DNA of 64,000 nucleotides. Origin: Luzula sylvatica (Eukaryota > Streptophyta > Magnoliopsida > Poales > Juncaceae). A program made the position numbers and the translations under genes. The stretch is taken from the NCBI GenBank assembly GCA_946800325.1, contig OX326960.1, positions 14,408,393 through 14,472,392 on the forward strand, written 5' to 3'. Each line of letters starts with the position of its first letter. The first letter of the stretch is position 1. The notes under the pieces are model-generated. The model was not told where the DNA came from and did no database searches. It worked only from the letters and a program-made list of their open reading frames with translations. Below are positions 10,770 to 22,320 of the stretch, in pieces.

Positions 10770-11458
10770 CAATGTTCCAGAAATCGCTCGACGCTCGCTG
10801 GTCGGCAGACGACCATCAAGCGCCAAGGATGATTAATCGGGATTAATCGGGAATCTCGGCGGACCTCGGCGGATTTTTATTTTTTTATATTTAATATTTA
10901 AATTAATTAAACAAAATTACAAATCACAGTTTTTTTTAATAAGTTTTGAATAATTTAAGTAACAAAATACACTACGTCACTAAACTAACATAAACTCAAA
11001 TAATAATAATAATTTATATATATATAAATAATATTAAAAATATGAAAAAATTTAGTCCAAATTTATTTTTTTGAATAGTATCTGACAAACGATCGTTTTC
11101 ATTATTGATGCCTAATTTTTTTTAATGTCAATGGAGATCCATTGGCAATCCATAACGAAAAGACCGTTATTTTGAATAGTATCCCACATCCTCTCATAAT
11201 ATATAATTTTTTGTACTTCACATTCAAACAACTAGGCTATGGATGGCAATTTTTTTAAAAAAAAAAAAAAAAAAATTTTTTTTGCCAAAAAAAAAAAAAC
11301 ACTTCTAAAAATCGGCTCGGCGGTCTTGGCGGACCCTTGGCGGCCGCTTGGCGGATTCCGCCAAACACAAAACGCCAAGGGCTTATCTCGACGGCGGACC
11401 ATCGAGGAGCGATTAATCGGTGATTAATCGGCCGCCAAGGCCGATTTCCAGAACACTG
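10770..11458. mobile_element. Non-autonomous hAT-like element nested in the copia element
   Basis: 689 bp with 17-bp inverted ends: CAATGTTCCAGAAATCG on the left and, read from the right, CAGTGTTCTGGAAATCG (14 of 17 identical). It is flanked by a perfect 8-bp duplication GGGAGTAT (10762-10769 and 11459-11466). GATTAATCGG motifs and GGCGG/CCGCC runs are clustered at both ends, while the centre is AT-rich with long A runs. There is no reading frame. The CA..TG ends and the 8-bp duplication point to hAT. It differs in sequence from the element at 395-2323 but has the same architecture. Confidence 0.85.
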
Positions 11459-11463
11459 GGGAG

Positions 11464-11834
11464 TATTAAATTTAATGCTTTATAAATTAATTAATAATAA
11501 TATATTTAATTAATGGGCAGGATAATTAGGATAATTATTAGAAGTGTCTAGATTAATTAAGGGGATGTATCTTGTAATAAATAGGTGTCTATTCAAATAG
11601 AAGTATCTAGAATTTAGATAGATATGATGTATGGTTGAAAGTGTGTGTGTAAGGGGATGAATAATGTTCCTATATAAACCAATGTAATCCGTGAATTTAG
11701 ATAGAGAAAATAATTATAATTTTTTATCCAACTCTCTCTCTCTCCTGTGCGTGATTAAAAAAGAGCATAAACTTTTGTCCATTTTACTCTCTCCTTGTGA
11801 TTCCTTTCCTTCCTACTTCAATTAAAGTCCAACA
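11464..11834 (+). repeat. 3' LTR of the copia element
   Basis: 371 bp, matching 6233-6586 throughout, with an extra stretch of about 20 bases near 11621-11641 and scattered substitutions. It ends AAGTCCAACA, followed by the target duplication GTTAT. Confidence 0.9.
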
Positions 11835-11839
11835 GTTAT

Positions 11840-12390
11840 CACGGATCCGAAGCTCCTTTGAGACTGGTAACTAAATGCAATCCGCATGAAATTTCACGGC
11901 TGTAAAATATTCAGTCATCGAAAAGAAACCATATACATGAATGTACATAATCATAGAAAAATGCATCTTTAACTAAAGCATTCGCTACCAAAATATTGAT
12001 CAAATTTAGGTTACAAACCTTAACAAAAAACGAGAATTCATTTCAACATATCTCCAATTGATTAGAGATTCTCGCTCTGGGATTTTGTTCAGATTGATTC
12101 AGAGATGGAAATTAACTTATTGATTTTTTTTAATCTCCAATGAGTTGAACTTAAACTTAACTATTTCATCCAATATAATATTTTTTTACCAAAATACCCC
12201 CATTGTATATTTTATTTTTGTATTCAATTGAAAGTAATAAAATAAATTAACAAATAATGTTTTCAACATAATATTAGTTCATAATATTTTGTGATGTTAC
12301 GTACGTATTTATGAATTTATTGTTTTGAATTGAGTATTATTTTATTTCATTATTTTGAACGGAGTATTATTTTCATATTTATTTTGAATA
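11840..12390. other. Intergenic, no gene seen
   Basis: AT-rich host DNA between the copia element and the first duplicated unit. I see no coding exon or structured repeat. Confidence 0.5.
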
Positions 12391-13272
12391 TATTATTGAT
12401 AAAAATGAAAATTGTTCATAAAAAATAAAAAAATATTTATCGTGGCCTGGTTTAAGTCCGAATGGAGTCGAACTCGAGCTAAGTATGGCTCATTCATGTC
12501 TGACTCGTGTCTCGACTCAAAAAGAACAAGACTTATTAATGGATTCAAGTCTGGCTCCTAGTTGCAAATTCTTCGATTATCTTCTGTTTTTGTGAGATTA
12601 TACTTATTTTTTTGAGCATTATTACTTATTTTTTGGGTAATTTTTTTTTTATTTGTTGAAATTGAGAATATGTCTTAAACTCCTAATCTTTTTAGAATTT
12701 TGTTGGAATTAAAATGATATTAGTTTATTTGTTTGTTTTTGTTTTAATTTGATATTTTGATTGAATTGAATTTGTCATAAAAAAATAAGTCCTAAATTTG
12801 TTACTATATATCTAATCTGACATGTGTAAAATTAGGAGTCACTCGAGGCGGTCCGATCAAGCTAAACTCTCGGCTCCATGCTGAGACGAGTTCGAACTGC
12901 AAAAAATATTCGAAGTTGTGCACCTAATTCGAGCCGAGCTAGCTCGATTCGATCTCGAACCGAACTCGAGTTGGTGTTAGCTCGGCTTGATTCGGTTCTG
13001 TAATCACCCTACACTAAATTTAAACGATGGACATGAAAGCCAAGTTCTCATATCTATAATATCTAGTTAGGTTTTCCATTCTCATTGATGCTAATTCCAA
13101 TTTCATGCAAGATCCACAATTGTATCAACCAATACCCCTCTTAATATATCATTCATTCATAACAAAACATAGGTTATACCGTTATAGGGCTTAGGTTTTA
13201 GAGTTTGGTCACTGCAAACATAAGAAATCAATCAGTTCAACTTTATTTCATGTCTAATATATATTCAAGGCT

Positions 13273-13280
13273 TATAAATA
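13273..13280 (+). promoter_or_regulatory. TATA box of secreted-protein gene copy B
   Basis: TATAAATA lies 45-52 bases before the ATG at 13325. The same octamer is at 28524-28531 in front of copy E, but the three broken copies C, D and F lack it. Confidence 0.6.
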
Positions 13281-13324
13281 GATGAACAATTAGAAACTCA
13301 TATCACAAATAAATCTACTTAAAA

Positions 13325-13822
13325 ATGTCTTCTCTCTCGCGTTACCTTCTCCTCGCCTTGCTCCTCGGAACAGTACTACAAGTGTCAGTTGCCTCGCATC
13401 TTCATTCTGCATCTCAGTCCCTTGTCAAATGGGGACCACCTTCCGATAAGTCGCCTAAAAGCGCAATAGTTGTAGACGATGTGCACGTCGGGTCTCCACG
13501 CCCTATTCCTCATGGTGTTACCTCGTCTGCAATGCCTCCGATCACCACACATGCCAAAATACTACCGGAGAAACCTCCACCATCTCGAGGTGATCGAGAC
13601 ACTTTCGGTAATAATAGTTCGAACGAAAGCAACAAAGAGGCACATCCAAGTGAAACGGTTGATAATGTGCAGAAGCCTTCCATGTCCTATTTCATCCCCA
13701 TCCCAACTAACCTGCGTCGCATTCCTATTCCGTCCCAAACTCCGTCCAAGAGCGTTATCCATGCCAGAAAGCTCAAAGGAAACATGAGGCCGTTCCCCGG
13801 AAAGTTCTCTATGGTGGAGTGA
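13325..13822 (+). CDS. Small secreted Pro/Ser-rich protein, copy B (candidate peptide precursor)
   Basis: 165 residues in one exon. Residues 1-24 form a signal peptide (MSSLSRYLLLALLLGTVLQV then SVAS), so the product should enter the secretory pathway. The middle is polar and variable, with potential N-glycosylation sites in NNSSNESNK. The conserved C-terminus holds PIPSQTPSK at 134-142, then basic residues (HARKLKG), then MRPFPGKFSMVE at the end. PIPSQTPSK matches the core of IDA-type hormones (PIPPSAPSK) at 6 of 9 positions with the same spacing, but lacks the RHN end; a hormone role is inference. Compared with copy E it has lost 14 codons in frame after SPKS. There are no cysteines, so it is not a defensin or lipid-transfer protein. 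I do not recognise a named family. Confidence 0.82.
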   Translation: MSSLSRYLLLALLLGTVLQVSVASHLHSASQSLVKWGPPSDKSPKSAIVVDDVHVGSPRPIPHGVTSSAMPPITTHAKILPEKPPPSRGDRDTFGNNSSNESNKEAHPSETVDNVQKPSMSYFIPIPTNLRRIPIPSQTPSKSVIHARKLKGNMRPFPGKFSMVE

Positions 13823-14365
13823 AAGAAGTAAAAGTTTAATAATGGAACTTGATAATAATTAAGGTTTAATCATGGAATTAAGGGTTTGCTTTAAAAGTTT
13901 ATTTTTCATTTTGTCCATGAATTGTACGGAAATTGGAATGTTTTCTTCATTTCTGCTTAATATGATATGGTTTTCGTGGCGTTTTTTCTGTGTATTTACG
14001 TGTTTCAAGCTTCTGGGGTAGATTGGGCTTAAAATTAGGCCACAACGATGCATCTAAAAAGTTCAATTTAAATATAAGAAAAGTATGACAAATATATAAA
14101 TTCATATTCATATAACAATAAAAAAGGAAAACGAATTTATTCACAAAAAAAAAAAATATTCATATAACAATTAATTATAGCACACAACAATTATATAAAA
14201 AGAAAATCGATCACAATAAGTAAAATTATAGCATTCAAATAGGTATATATTTTTTTTCAGTATTTTATTTATTTGCAGCGGCAAACTTTACTACCCCTTA
14301 GAATGAAGAAAAAAGGCCTAGCATTTTCATGGTTTGCAAGTTAGGGTATTTTTTAATGAGAAATT

Positions 14366-14662
14366 ATATGATGCTTATAATTGCACTCCATTATTTTTGT
14401 CGTAGTCATGCTTACCTTGTTAAGATAATTAATTGAGTGCACGAAAGGTAGGCGTGTTTATGATAGCGATACATTAATAGCCAGTTTTTCTCTTTGGATC
14501 CCAATTAACGTAAATTAAACATGTAAAAATAAATTAACAGTTAATTAGTACATATTAATTAACTGTTAAATTTCATTTTTGCATGTTATTTTCACGTTCA
14601 TTGAGGTAGTAATTACCTCAATTAATCATCCTAGTAATCGTAAGCATCACTATATCATAGGC
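14366..14662. repeat. Foldback segment of the duplicated unit
   Basis: The outer arms are imperfectly inverted: CATGCTTACCTTGTTAAGATAATTAATTGAG on the left corresponds to the reverse complement of CTCAATTAATCATCC..GTAAGCATCAC on the right. An inner hairpin has arms around TTAACAGTTAATTAG / ATTAATTAACTGTTAA. Related copies occur at about 16928-17165, 27030-27275 and 29656-29944. It was probably an old MITE captured before the units were duplicated; no target duplication was identified. Confidence 0.5.
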
Positions 14663-15024
14663 ATCAGAGTGCATTGGGAGGCACCATATAAAACCCCAAT
14701 TTAAATTGGTGTTGCAGTTGCAACTTATGCTTAGATACAGTGTTAATTTTTTCATTGACATAAATATTTTTTAAAAATGTTAAAAATATTTATGGAGATT
14801 TTAAAATTAATAAAATAATAAAAAATAGGTTTAATAAATTTAAATATGAAAAAGAAAGATATTTTGGTCTATTTTTTTTTAACACCATGAAATGTCCATA
14901 TAGGAGGATAAATGAAAATGAAACCTTGTTTGGAAGAGAGTTTTGGAGATTCAAAAAAGTGAGATTTTTTATAAATTAAAGAAAAATCAGGGATTTATTT
15001 GAAAAATTTTCTTTTTTGAATATA

Positions 15025-17544
15025 TATTATTGATAAAAATGAAAGTAGTTAATTAAAAAATATTTATCGTGGCCCGGTTTGAGTCTGAATGGAGCCGAAC
15101 TCGCACAAAGTATGACTCATTCAAGTCCGACTCGTGGCTGACTCAAAAACAAGACTAATTAGTAACTAATGAATTCAAGTCCGGCTCCTAGTAGCAAATT
15201 CTTCGATCTGTTTTTGTGAGATTATACTTTTTTTTTTTTAGTATTATTACTTATTTTTAGGGCAAATTGTTCTTTTTATTTGTTGAAATTGAGAATACAT
15301 CTTAAACTCCTAATCCTAATGGGTTTATAATTTTGTTAATGTTGGTAATTAAAATGATTTTAGTTGATTTGTTTGTTTTTGTTTTAATTTGATATTTTGT
15401 TTGAATTGAATTTGTCATAAAAAATAAGTTCTAATTGGTACTATATATCTAACTTGTAGAGTGACTCGAGCCGGTCCGATCGAACTGAACTCTCGCCTCC
15501 ATGCCGATACGAGTTCGATCTCGAAACGAACTCGAGTTGGTGTTATCTCTGAGTCGGTTCATTAACGATCCTACACTAAATTTAAGCGATCAACATGAAT
15601 GCCAAGTTCTCATATCTACAATATCTAGTTAGGTTTTCCATTCTAATTGATACTAACTCCAATATCATGCATGATCCACCTTTTTTTTAAACCAATACCC
15701 CATATATCTTCACTCATAACAAATATAGGTTCTAGGGCTTAGGTTTTTAGAGTTTGGTCACTGCAAACATAAGAAAGTAACCAATTCAACTTTATTTCGT
15801 GCCTAAGTTGAATTTGAGGCCTAATAATTCATGAACATTTGTAAACTCGTTTCACAACATTAAACTCACAAGGCAAATAAACATAGAAATGTCTTCGTTC
15901 TCGCATTACCTCTCCTCGCCTTGTTCCTTGGAACAGTAATACAAGTTTCAGTTGCCTCGCATCTTCATTCCACGTCTCATTCGGTTGGCAAACCAGGGTT
16001 ACCGCCTCCCAATCCTAAAAACTCGCCTAAAAGCATGACTCGTGACAGAAAGATATCGGTAGATTCTCCTCCAAGCATAATAGTTATAGGCCACAAGCAC
16101 GACGGATCTTCAGGCCCTAATCCTCATGGTGTTACCTCGTCCGCAATGCCCTAATACACATGCCAAAATACCATCGGAGAAACCTCCACCATCTCGAAGT
16201 GATCGAGACACTTTCGGTAATAATAGTTCGGACGAACACAACAAAGAGGCACATCCAAGTAAAACGGTTGATAATGTGCACGAGCCTTCCGTGTCATATT
16301 CCGTCCAAATTGACCGGCGCGTACATCCTATTCCGTCCCAAACTCCGTCCAAGAGCGTTATCCATGCCAGAAAGCTAAAGGAAAACATGAGGCCGTTTCC
16401 TGGAAAGTTCTCTATGGTGGAGTGAAAGAAGTAAAAGTTTAATAATGGAACTTGATAATAATTAAGGTTTAATCGTGGTTAAGGGTTTGCTTTAAAAGTT
16501 TATTTCTTATTTTGTCCTTGAATTGTATGGAAATTGGAATTGGAATGTGTCTTCATTTCTGCTTCATATCATATGGTTTTCATGGCATTTTTTTCTGTCT
16601 ATTTGCGTGTTTCAAGCTTCTGGGGTATATTGGGCTTAATATTAGCCCTCATCGATGCATCTAAAAAATTCAATTTACATATAAGAAAAATATAAGAAAA
16701 GTATGACAAATGTATAAATTCATATTCATATTACAATTAATTATAGCATACAACAATTATATAAAAAAAAAATCAATCACAAAAAAGTAAAATTATAGCA
16801 TTCTAATAAGTAATATTTTTTTTCATTATTTTATTTATTTGGAGCGGCGAGCTTTACTACCCTCGAAAGAAAGAAAAAAAGGCCTATCATTTTCGTGGTT
16901 TGCAAGTTAGGATTTTTTTAATGACAAATTATATGGTGCTTATAATTGCATTCCAAGATGTAGTCGAGCTTACATTATTAAGATGATTAATTAAAATAAT
17001 TAGTATCCCAATTAACATAAATTAAACATGTAAAAATAAATTAGCAGTTAATTAGTATACATTAATTAACTGTTAAATTTTATTTTTACATGTTATTTTT
17101 ATGTTCATTGAGGTGATTATTACCTCAATTAATCATCCTAGTAATGTAAGCATCACTATATCATAGGCATTAGAGTGCATTGGGAGGCATCGTGTAAAAC
17201 CCCAGTTTAAATTGGTGTAGTAGTTGAAACTTATGCTTAGATACGGTGTTAACTTTTTCATTGACATATACATTTTTTAAATTAGTATATATATGCTAAA
17301 AAATATTTACGAAATTTTTTAAATTAATAAAAAAAAAAAAATAGGTTTAATAAATTTAAGTATGAAAAATGGAGGAATATTTTGGCCCAAATTTTTTTAA
17401 CACCATCAAATATTCTTATAGGATGGTAAATGAAAATAAAACCCTGTTTGAAAGGAGAGTTTTGGAGTTTCGAAAAAATGAGGGCATTTTTTTACAAATT
17501 CAAGCAAAGTTAGGAATTATTTGAAAATTTTCATGTTCTGAATA
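15025..17544. repeat. Duplicated unit 2
   Basis: It has the same order of blocks as unit 1 and is about 2.5 kb long. It carries the broken copy C of the secreted-protein gene and a foldback segment at about 16928-17165. It directly abuts unit 1 and the start of unit 3. Confidence 0.85.
15889..16425 (+). pseudogene. Small secreted protein family, copy C, frameshifted
   Basis: The ATG at 15889 is followed by the signal-peptide codons, but one T is missing in CATTACCTCTCCTCG (sisters have CATTACCTTCTCCTCG), which shifts the frame after seven residues. A second lesion, a net loss of five bases near 16147-16160, again changes frame. Between and after the lesions the family sequence is still readable, including VHPIPSQTPSKSVIHARKLK and the MRPFPGKFSMVE ending with the normal TGA at 16423-16425. 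The TATAAATA box of the intact copies is replaced by CCTAATAATTC. The simplest reading is a recent pseudogene. Assembly error at the two sites is the alternative. Confidence 0.85.
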
Positions 17545-17718
17545 TATTATTGATAAAAATGAAAGTAGCTAGTAAAAAAAATATTTATCGTTGGCCGGTT
17601 TGAGTCCGAATGGAGCCGAACTCGAACTAAGTATGACTCCTTCAAGTCGGACTCGTGACTAACTAAAAAACAAGACTAATTAATGAATTCAAGTCCAGCT
17701 CCCAGTTGCAAATTCTTG
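17545..17718. repeat. Duplicated unit 3, left part
   Basis: The first 174 bases of the unit (marker, GAGTCCGAATGGAGCC block, CAAGTCCAGCTCCCAGTTGC) are present. The match to the other units then stops at CAAATTCTT and resumes only at about 25318, after 7.6 kb of unrelated sequence. Confidence 0.8.
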
Positions 17719-17904
17719 CATAGTTATGTTTCCAATCCTAGTATATATCACAAGTGCTACTTTTATAATCACATTTTTCACAAGTTTTACTTTTACAATT
17801 ACATTTTTTTTATTCATAGTTGCACTATTAAACTCAGGTACTTTGTGGATATGAAAATGATTGCCATTCATGATTTATTTGAAGGGAATTATGACGACTC
17901 CGGG

Positions 17905-18404
17905 CCCGCGCAGCAAATATGAAGGCCCGGTTTGGTTCCCAAATTCCGAAATCGCGTTTCGATATCGAGGGTACGATGCAAAGTAAGATAGTCAATTACC
18001 TGCTTGAAATTGATCATGCACGACGGATTGATCGCTTATCCTCCTTTCTCCTTGTCACGTTAGTGACAAAACGCGTGTCCCACGACCACACGTCTCTCAC
18101 CACTTCGTTGACGGTTTTCACTCCTTCGGTTTGATCACAACGAAGTGGCACAAGCGTCGCTCCTCTACTCGTATCCACCGTGAGTCGTAGCACCTCGGTC
18201 GCGTGGTGCAACTGTCTAGACGATGTACCGGCGAACTTGCTTGATTGCTTTCGATTCTCTAGACGGACAAAACTCTTTTCTCCTCTTTTCTCTTTCTCTC
18301 TATCTTTCTCTTCGTACTCTTTCAACTCTTTGATAGAATGATTGGACTGTACTTGTCTCAATTCTGATTGGACTTAGTAATAGAGAGAGACACATCATAT
18401 TTAT
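17905..18404 (-). repeat. LTR-like dispersed repeat, copy 2
   Basis: The reverse complement matches 1450-2045 block by block, from a TATAAATATG TATA box (18388-18404 on the plus strand) through CAAGCAAGTTCGCCGGTAC and ACTCACGGTGGATAC to GGGCCTTCATAT. Upstream in the element's own direction lies the TTCGAACGAA palindrome array (18466-18770), which would then be the U3 region of an LTR. No internal retrotransposon domains are attached. Confidence 0.55.
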
Positions 18405-18465
18405 ACTAAAATATGATAATGATTGAGTCAAAGATTGTGTATATCTAATACACACTCCCATCATC

Positions 18466-18770
18466 ATGTTCGTTCAAACGCACCATAAGGTTCGTTCGAA
18501 CAAATTACTTTCTGTCATGAGTATGTATAAAACTATTTTATACTCGAAGAGGTCCATTCGAACGCATCTTTATGGTTCGTTCGAACGAATCATCTCCTGT
18601 ATCATTTCAGTGTTAATTCCAAATATCATTCGTAGTAGTCCGTTCGAACGAACACCAATGTTGGTTTGAACGAACCACTATTTGGAATGAATATATAAAA
18701 CCATTTTATACACGTAGCGGTCCGTTCGAACGGATCCGATGGTTAGTTCGAACGAACCACTCTCTGGAAC
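18466..18770. repeat. Array of paired TTCGAACGAA palindromes
   Basis: Eight palindrome-like sites (variants of GTTCGTTCGAACGAAC) occur in four pairs. The pairs start near 18469, 18552, 18638 and 18720, so the pair period is about 84 bases; the two sites in a pair are 21-26 bases apart. The spacers also carry repeated ATAAAACCATTTTATA-like sequence. This looks like a tandemly repeated regulatory region of an LTR. Confidence 0.7.
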
Positions 18771-19050
18771 TTAACTATGCATAATCTTATTATACATTTA
18801 ATCAAACCCATGAACATTCATGTTCATATATCCTTATATGTACACTTTTATCGTTGATCAAAAACTGTATTTCCTTCATTATTATCTTAAAATTAAAATC
18901 AAAATCATATACACTTAATAATAACAATGATTAGAAATTTTACTTGAATAGAAATGTTTCATTATACAATTCTTCTTAACTATTACATAGGTCCATGACA
19001 CTACACTTTCATGTTGCATTGCCTATGCAACAATAAATACACATAACCAA

Positions 19051-20058
19051 CTAGCATAAAGATGGCATGAACCAAGTGGAAAAATTAGAAGAGAAAGGTA
19101 ACACTTGTGTCGTGTCGCTTGCTATGTCATATCGAGCAAGGCTGTAATCATGAGCGTTGCTATTACCATCTTGTTCAAAACTATTATCTCTCATAAAATA
19201 TATGCAGTTTCCCATGTATCCACCATAATCACTAGCCTTCAGACCGAAACCACCTTTCTTGTCCAAGAACAACATGAGATCTCCAATACCATTATTCAAC
19301 TTCGACCAATGTGGATTTGCACCATCACCCTCTAGCCGGTACACCTCGTATTTACGCTTCCACCGCCCAGTCACTCCAAATAGATCACCAAATGCCTCAA
19401 TCAAGTGGTGAAATCCATGTTTCGGTTCCGGAAAAGCCAATACTTCATTTTCATTGTCAACATCTACAACCCTGGTGATTTCATCCACAGAAGAAAATAG
19501 TCTTCCTTTCGAATACGCGATTGTTCGGACATAAGGCACTTTGACCATTTTTGTCAACATTGTACCATCGTAATGCACGAATGTCACCAACATAGTTGTT
19601 TTTTCTTGTGGAATTTCCTCATGCATGATGGCAATATGCCTATTTTCATTTGGATCAGAATTTATGACAATGAGATTCGGTACATTAAAATTTCTCGGCG
19701 AGAGCTTGTTGTAGTGGATATAGGTTCCTTTTAATGGATTGAGGAATGATATGGTGCAATTAGGAGAGTCGAATATCAAAACGTACTCGCTTGATGGCCC
19801 TGGAAAGATATGCCTCAGGTCTGATTCAGGGATATTAAGGGTGTGAGTTTTATTGGATTGAAGAGAAAAGAACTCGAGAGTAGTTGGACTATTGCGCGCG
19901 TGTTGCAAAATCCATGGGAGCGATGGAGGATGGTCGCTACGTACGATGGCCGAGCGCCAGTTCTTGCAAACCCCACGAAAACATGAGAAACTTACAAAAT
20001 CACCCTGCTTCTTCGAGATGAAGTGAAGAAGATTAGCATCTAGTTCAGCCCAATCCAT
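19051..20058 (-). CDS. F-box protein with DUF295-type C-terminus
   Basis: 335 residues in a single coding exon. The start is taken at MDWAELDANLL (20058), where the F-box begins: the first 45 residues, with LLHFISKK and CFRGVCKNWRSAIV, fit a plant F-box that would bind SKP1 in an SCF ubiquitin ligase. The remainder resembles the DUF295/KIB group of F-box proteins (SPRNFNVPNL, LEGDGANPHWSKLNNGIGDLM, then a GGYMGNCIYFM block), which probably binds the substrate; the target is unknown. A typical 3' splice site (TTTTTTTTGCAG) lies 16 bases before the ATG, so the 5' UTR is probably spliced. The gene sits inside the DNA that splits duplicated unit 3. No frame damage is seen. Confidence 0.85.
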   Translation of the reverse strand: MDWAELDANLLHFISKKQGDFVSFSCFRGVCKNWRSAIVRSDHPPSLPWILQHARNSPTTLEFFSLQSNKTHTLNIPESDLRHIFPGPSSEYVLIFDSPNCTISFLNPLKGTYIHYNKLSPRNFNVPNLIVINSDPNENRHIAIMHEEIPQEKTTMLVTFVHYDGTMLTKMVKVPYVRTIAYSKGRLFSSVDEITRVVDVDNENEVLAFPEPKHGFHHLIEAFGDLFGVTGRWKRKYEVYRLEGDGANPHWSKLNNGIGDLMLFLDKKGGFGLKASDYGGYMGNCIYFMRDNSFEQDGNSNAHDYSLARYDIASDTTQVLPFSSNFSTWFMPSLC

Positions 20059-22320
20059 GACAGCAAACAAAATCTGCAAAAAAAATAAAGAAAATGAACT
20101 AAATACATGAATCAGCTTAATTCTATAAACAATGGTTAGCATTAAAATAATGCTTTAATATTATATTTAACAATATCATGTGTATAATTTGGGATAGTAT
20201 AATAATATTATTTATGTGTGTAATATGGGAGATGCATAGTAAGTTGAGGAATGACTAATGGAAATCTAAGCAAAATACTAATACAAGCATAAATGCTTGC
20301 ATTTCGTGCTGCCACGTCACCCATTCATTATGGGTCGTTCGATCAAGATCGGCCGGTCTAGAATTGAATGGACCCGATTTACATGATCCATGTTATGTTG
20401 GTATGGCACGGTTCATATGGACCGAGTCCATCCAGCCCTGTAATGTGCTTACCCACTTACAACCCCCCCCCCCCCCTCTTCCTATTCTCTCTCTCTTCAT
20501 AATGTGTCTGTAGGGATGGATAAGATTTAGACTATAAAAAGATTAAAAACCTTCTCTGTACTGTAGCGTGATAATAAAAAGATAAGAAAAGAATTCTGCC
20601 CCTCGTCTTTTGTCTCTCTCGGTATTATTTATTTTCATTGATTTCTCTGTTCAATCTTCGATTGATCCCCAACTCTCTCCGCAATCAATAAAATCCAATT
20701 TTAATTCCAACAATACGATCTTAGGGTGTATTTGGATCACGATAATTTGAGATTAACATGATAATTATATTTCTTGGAATGTGATTCTCGAAAATAACAT
20801 TACTATGCAATTCAAATATTGTTCTTTGGATTGAAAATTTGCATTCCAAAGAATGTCAATATTCTTTGATTTGTTCATTTATGAAATAATCATTATTTCT
20901 TTGAAATATATGAAATCATTTATATATTTTATATATCTATATCATTTAATATTTTTTATATCTTTTTAATGTCTAATTAATAATATCATAATATTATAAT
21001 TATATTACGTACAATCATTTATACTTCATTTTATGAATTATTATTTCAAATAAGTACAATTATGATTATACATTAAGTCCAAATATATATTGTTCTTAAA
21101 ATAATAATAATTATTATTATTAACAATAATATTACAATTAAAATATAATTAATGATATTATAATTATTTATTAATTATATTATAATTAATTTATATATTA
21201 TTTTTCTAAAAAATATATAATTATTATTTTAGTTATGACTAATTTTTAAATAAGCAAAGAAATATTTCAAAAAAATAAACAATAAAATAAACATTTGGAT
21301 CATGGGAAACTTGTAACTTTCCTTGGAAAGTTGAAATTTTTCTTGGAAAGTTGGATCATGGGAATGTGATTATCATGTTGGATACATCACGAGAATCCTA
21401 CCTGGAAGGAATGTTACATTTTTATGATGTGACACGGTTCCGTTAATCATGAGAAAGTGATTACCACAAAAAATAATGATAACGTAAAATTCTCATGCTA
21501 TTTACGAAAATACCCACCATTTAATATATTGTTTATATTTGGAACTATTTCTTTTTTTATTTGTAAATTAAATACAATTAGATAATTATAATTATAATTA
21601 AGATAACAGTTATATTTATTTTAAGAAAATATTATGTAATTATTTAATAATTATAATATATTATAATTATCAAATAATTATAATATTATTAATTAGAATA
21701 AGTATTATATTATTAATTATAAAAATTATTAAATACAATATGATTATAATTATTTTCAGAAAAAATAATGTATTTGGGATTGATATCCTCCTTGTAAACG
21801 TATAACAATAATTGATTAAATAGTTATATTGCTTGTTTTTATTAGATTATTTAATTATTTTAAAAGAAAGGATAATTTTGTCATTTCATTCAGTTTTACC
21901 AAGTAATTATAGTGTCAAAACAAATATGGACTTATTATTTTTCTCTGAATTTGAACAATTAAATATCAAAAGTTTAATTAGAAAAAAAGTTTCAAGTGAT
22001 AGGATTGGATTTAGAAAATGAAAAAAAGCAGCATATAAAGATACAATAATAAAGATTTGATGGATGAGATACCTCAGATAAAAAGCAACTAGGTGGGGAG
22101 AAATGTGTGGGAGCTTTGAAATAAGAGGTGAAAATTGAGAGAATTACTCAATGTTGGGGACGGTTTGAATCTTTATGTCTTACACAATTGATGAGCTACA
22201 TTGACTAACTCATATATAATATGAAATTTGCTATTTTAGGTCTTATTCAGTTGCAGACGTTTTGAATATATGGTTATTTGCAGTCCCAAACAGAAATTAA
22301 CACATTCATTTCCGCGGTAA
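20059..22320. other. Intergenic/5' region of the F-box gene, no further gene seen
   Basis: It holds a run of 14 C (about 20463-20476) and a segment ending AATTCCAACA (about 20700) that resembles the 3' end of an LTR but has no visible partner. A long AT-rich stretch rich in ATAATTATAAT follows (20900-21750). A possible GT donor on the minus strand near 22072 (CTGAG/GTATCT) could belong to a 5' UTR exon of the F-box gene; this is weak. Confidence 0.4.

Larger units (their letters stand above)
6233..11834 (+). mobile_element. Ty1/copia LTR retrotransposon, inactivated
   Basis: A complete element with 5' LTR (6233-6586), primer-binding site, gag, pol in the copia order (protease, integrase, reverse transcriptase, RNase H), polypurine tract and 3' LTR (11464-11834), flanked by GTTAT. 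Three lesions are visible: an in-frame TGA at 7508, a one-base shift near 10447 and a nested hAT-like element at 10770-11458. By eye the LTRs differ by roughly eight substitutions plus an indel of about 20 bases, so the insertion is not brand new. The domain order and the AEAEY RNase H ending place it in the copia superfamily; I did not resolve the lineage. Confidence 0.93.
12391..15024. repeat. Duplicated unit 1 (about 2.6 kb)
   Basis: The unit is defined by the recurring marker TATTATTGATAAAAATGAAA, found at 12391, 15025, 17545, 27655 and 30270. In order it contains a GAGTCCGAATGGAG block, a TTTGTTTGTTTTTGTTTTAA block, a GACTCGAG..GGTCCGATCAAGC block, a CTCATATCTATAATATCTAG block, the secreted-protein gene and a GGGCTTAAAATTAG block. 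A TTATTTGCAGCGGCAAA block and an imperfect foldback segment (about 14366-14662) complete it. All five units share this order, so promoter, gene and 3' flank were duplicated together. Confidence 0.85.

Noticed and set aside
13479..13787. Second open frame of 102 codons overlapping secreted protein copy B (also in E)
   Set aside because: Open in both intact copies only because the two copies are nearly identical; it lacks its own start context and signal features.
18466..18770. Palindromes considered as a protein-coding or tRNA-like segment
   Set aside because: No frame is kept between units and there is no cloverleaf; only the palindromes repeat.
20441..20710. Possible solo LTR ending AATTCCAACA
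   Set aside because: No convincing start or target duplication could be found; the resemblance is limited to the end.
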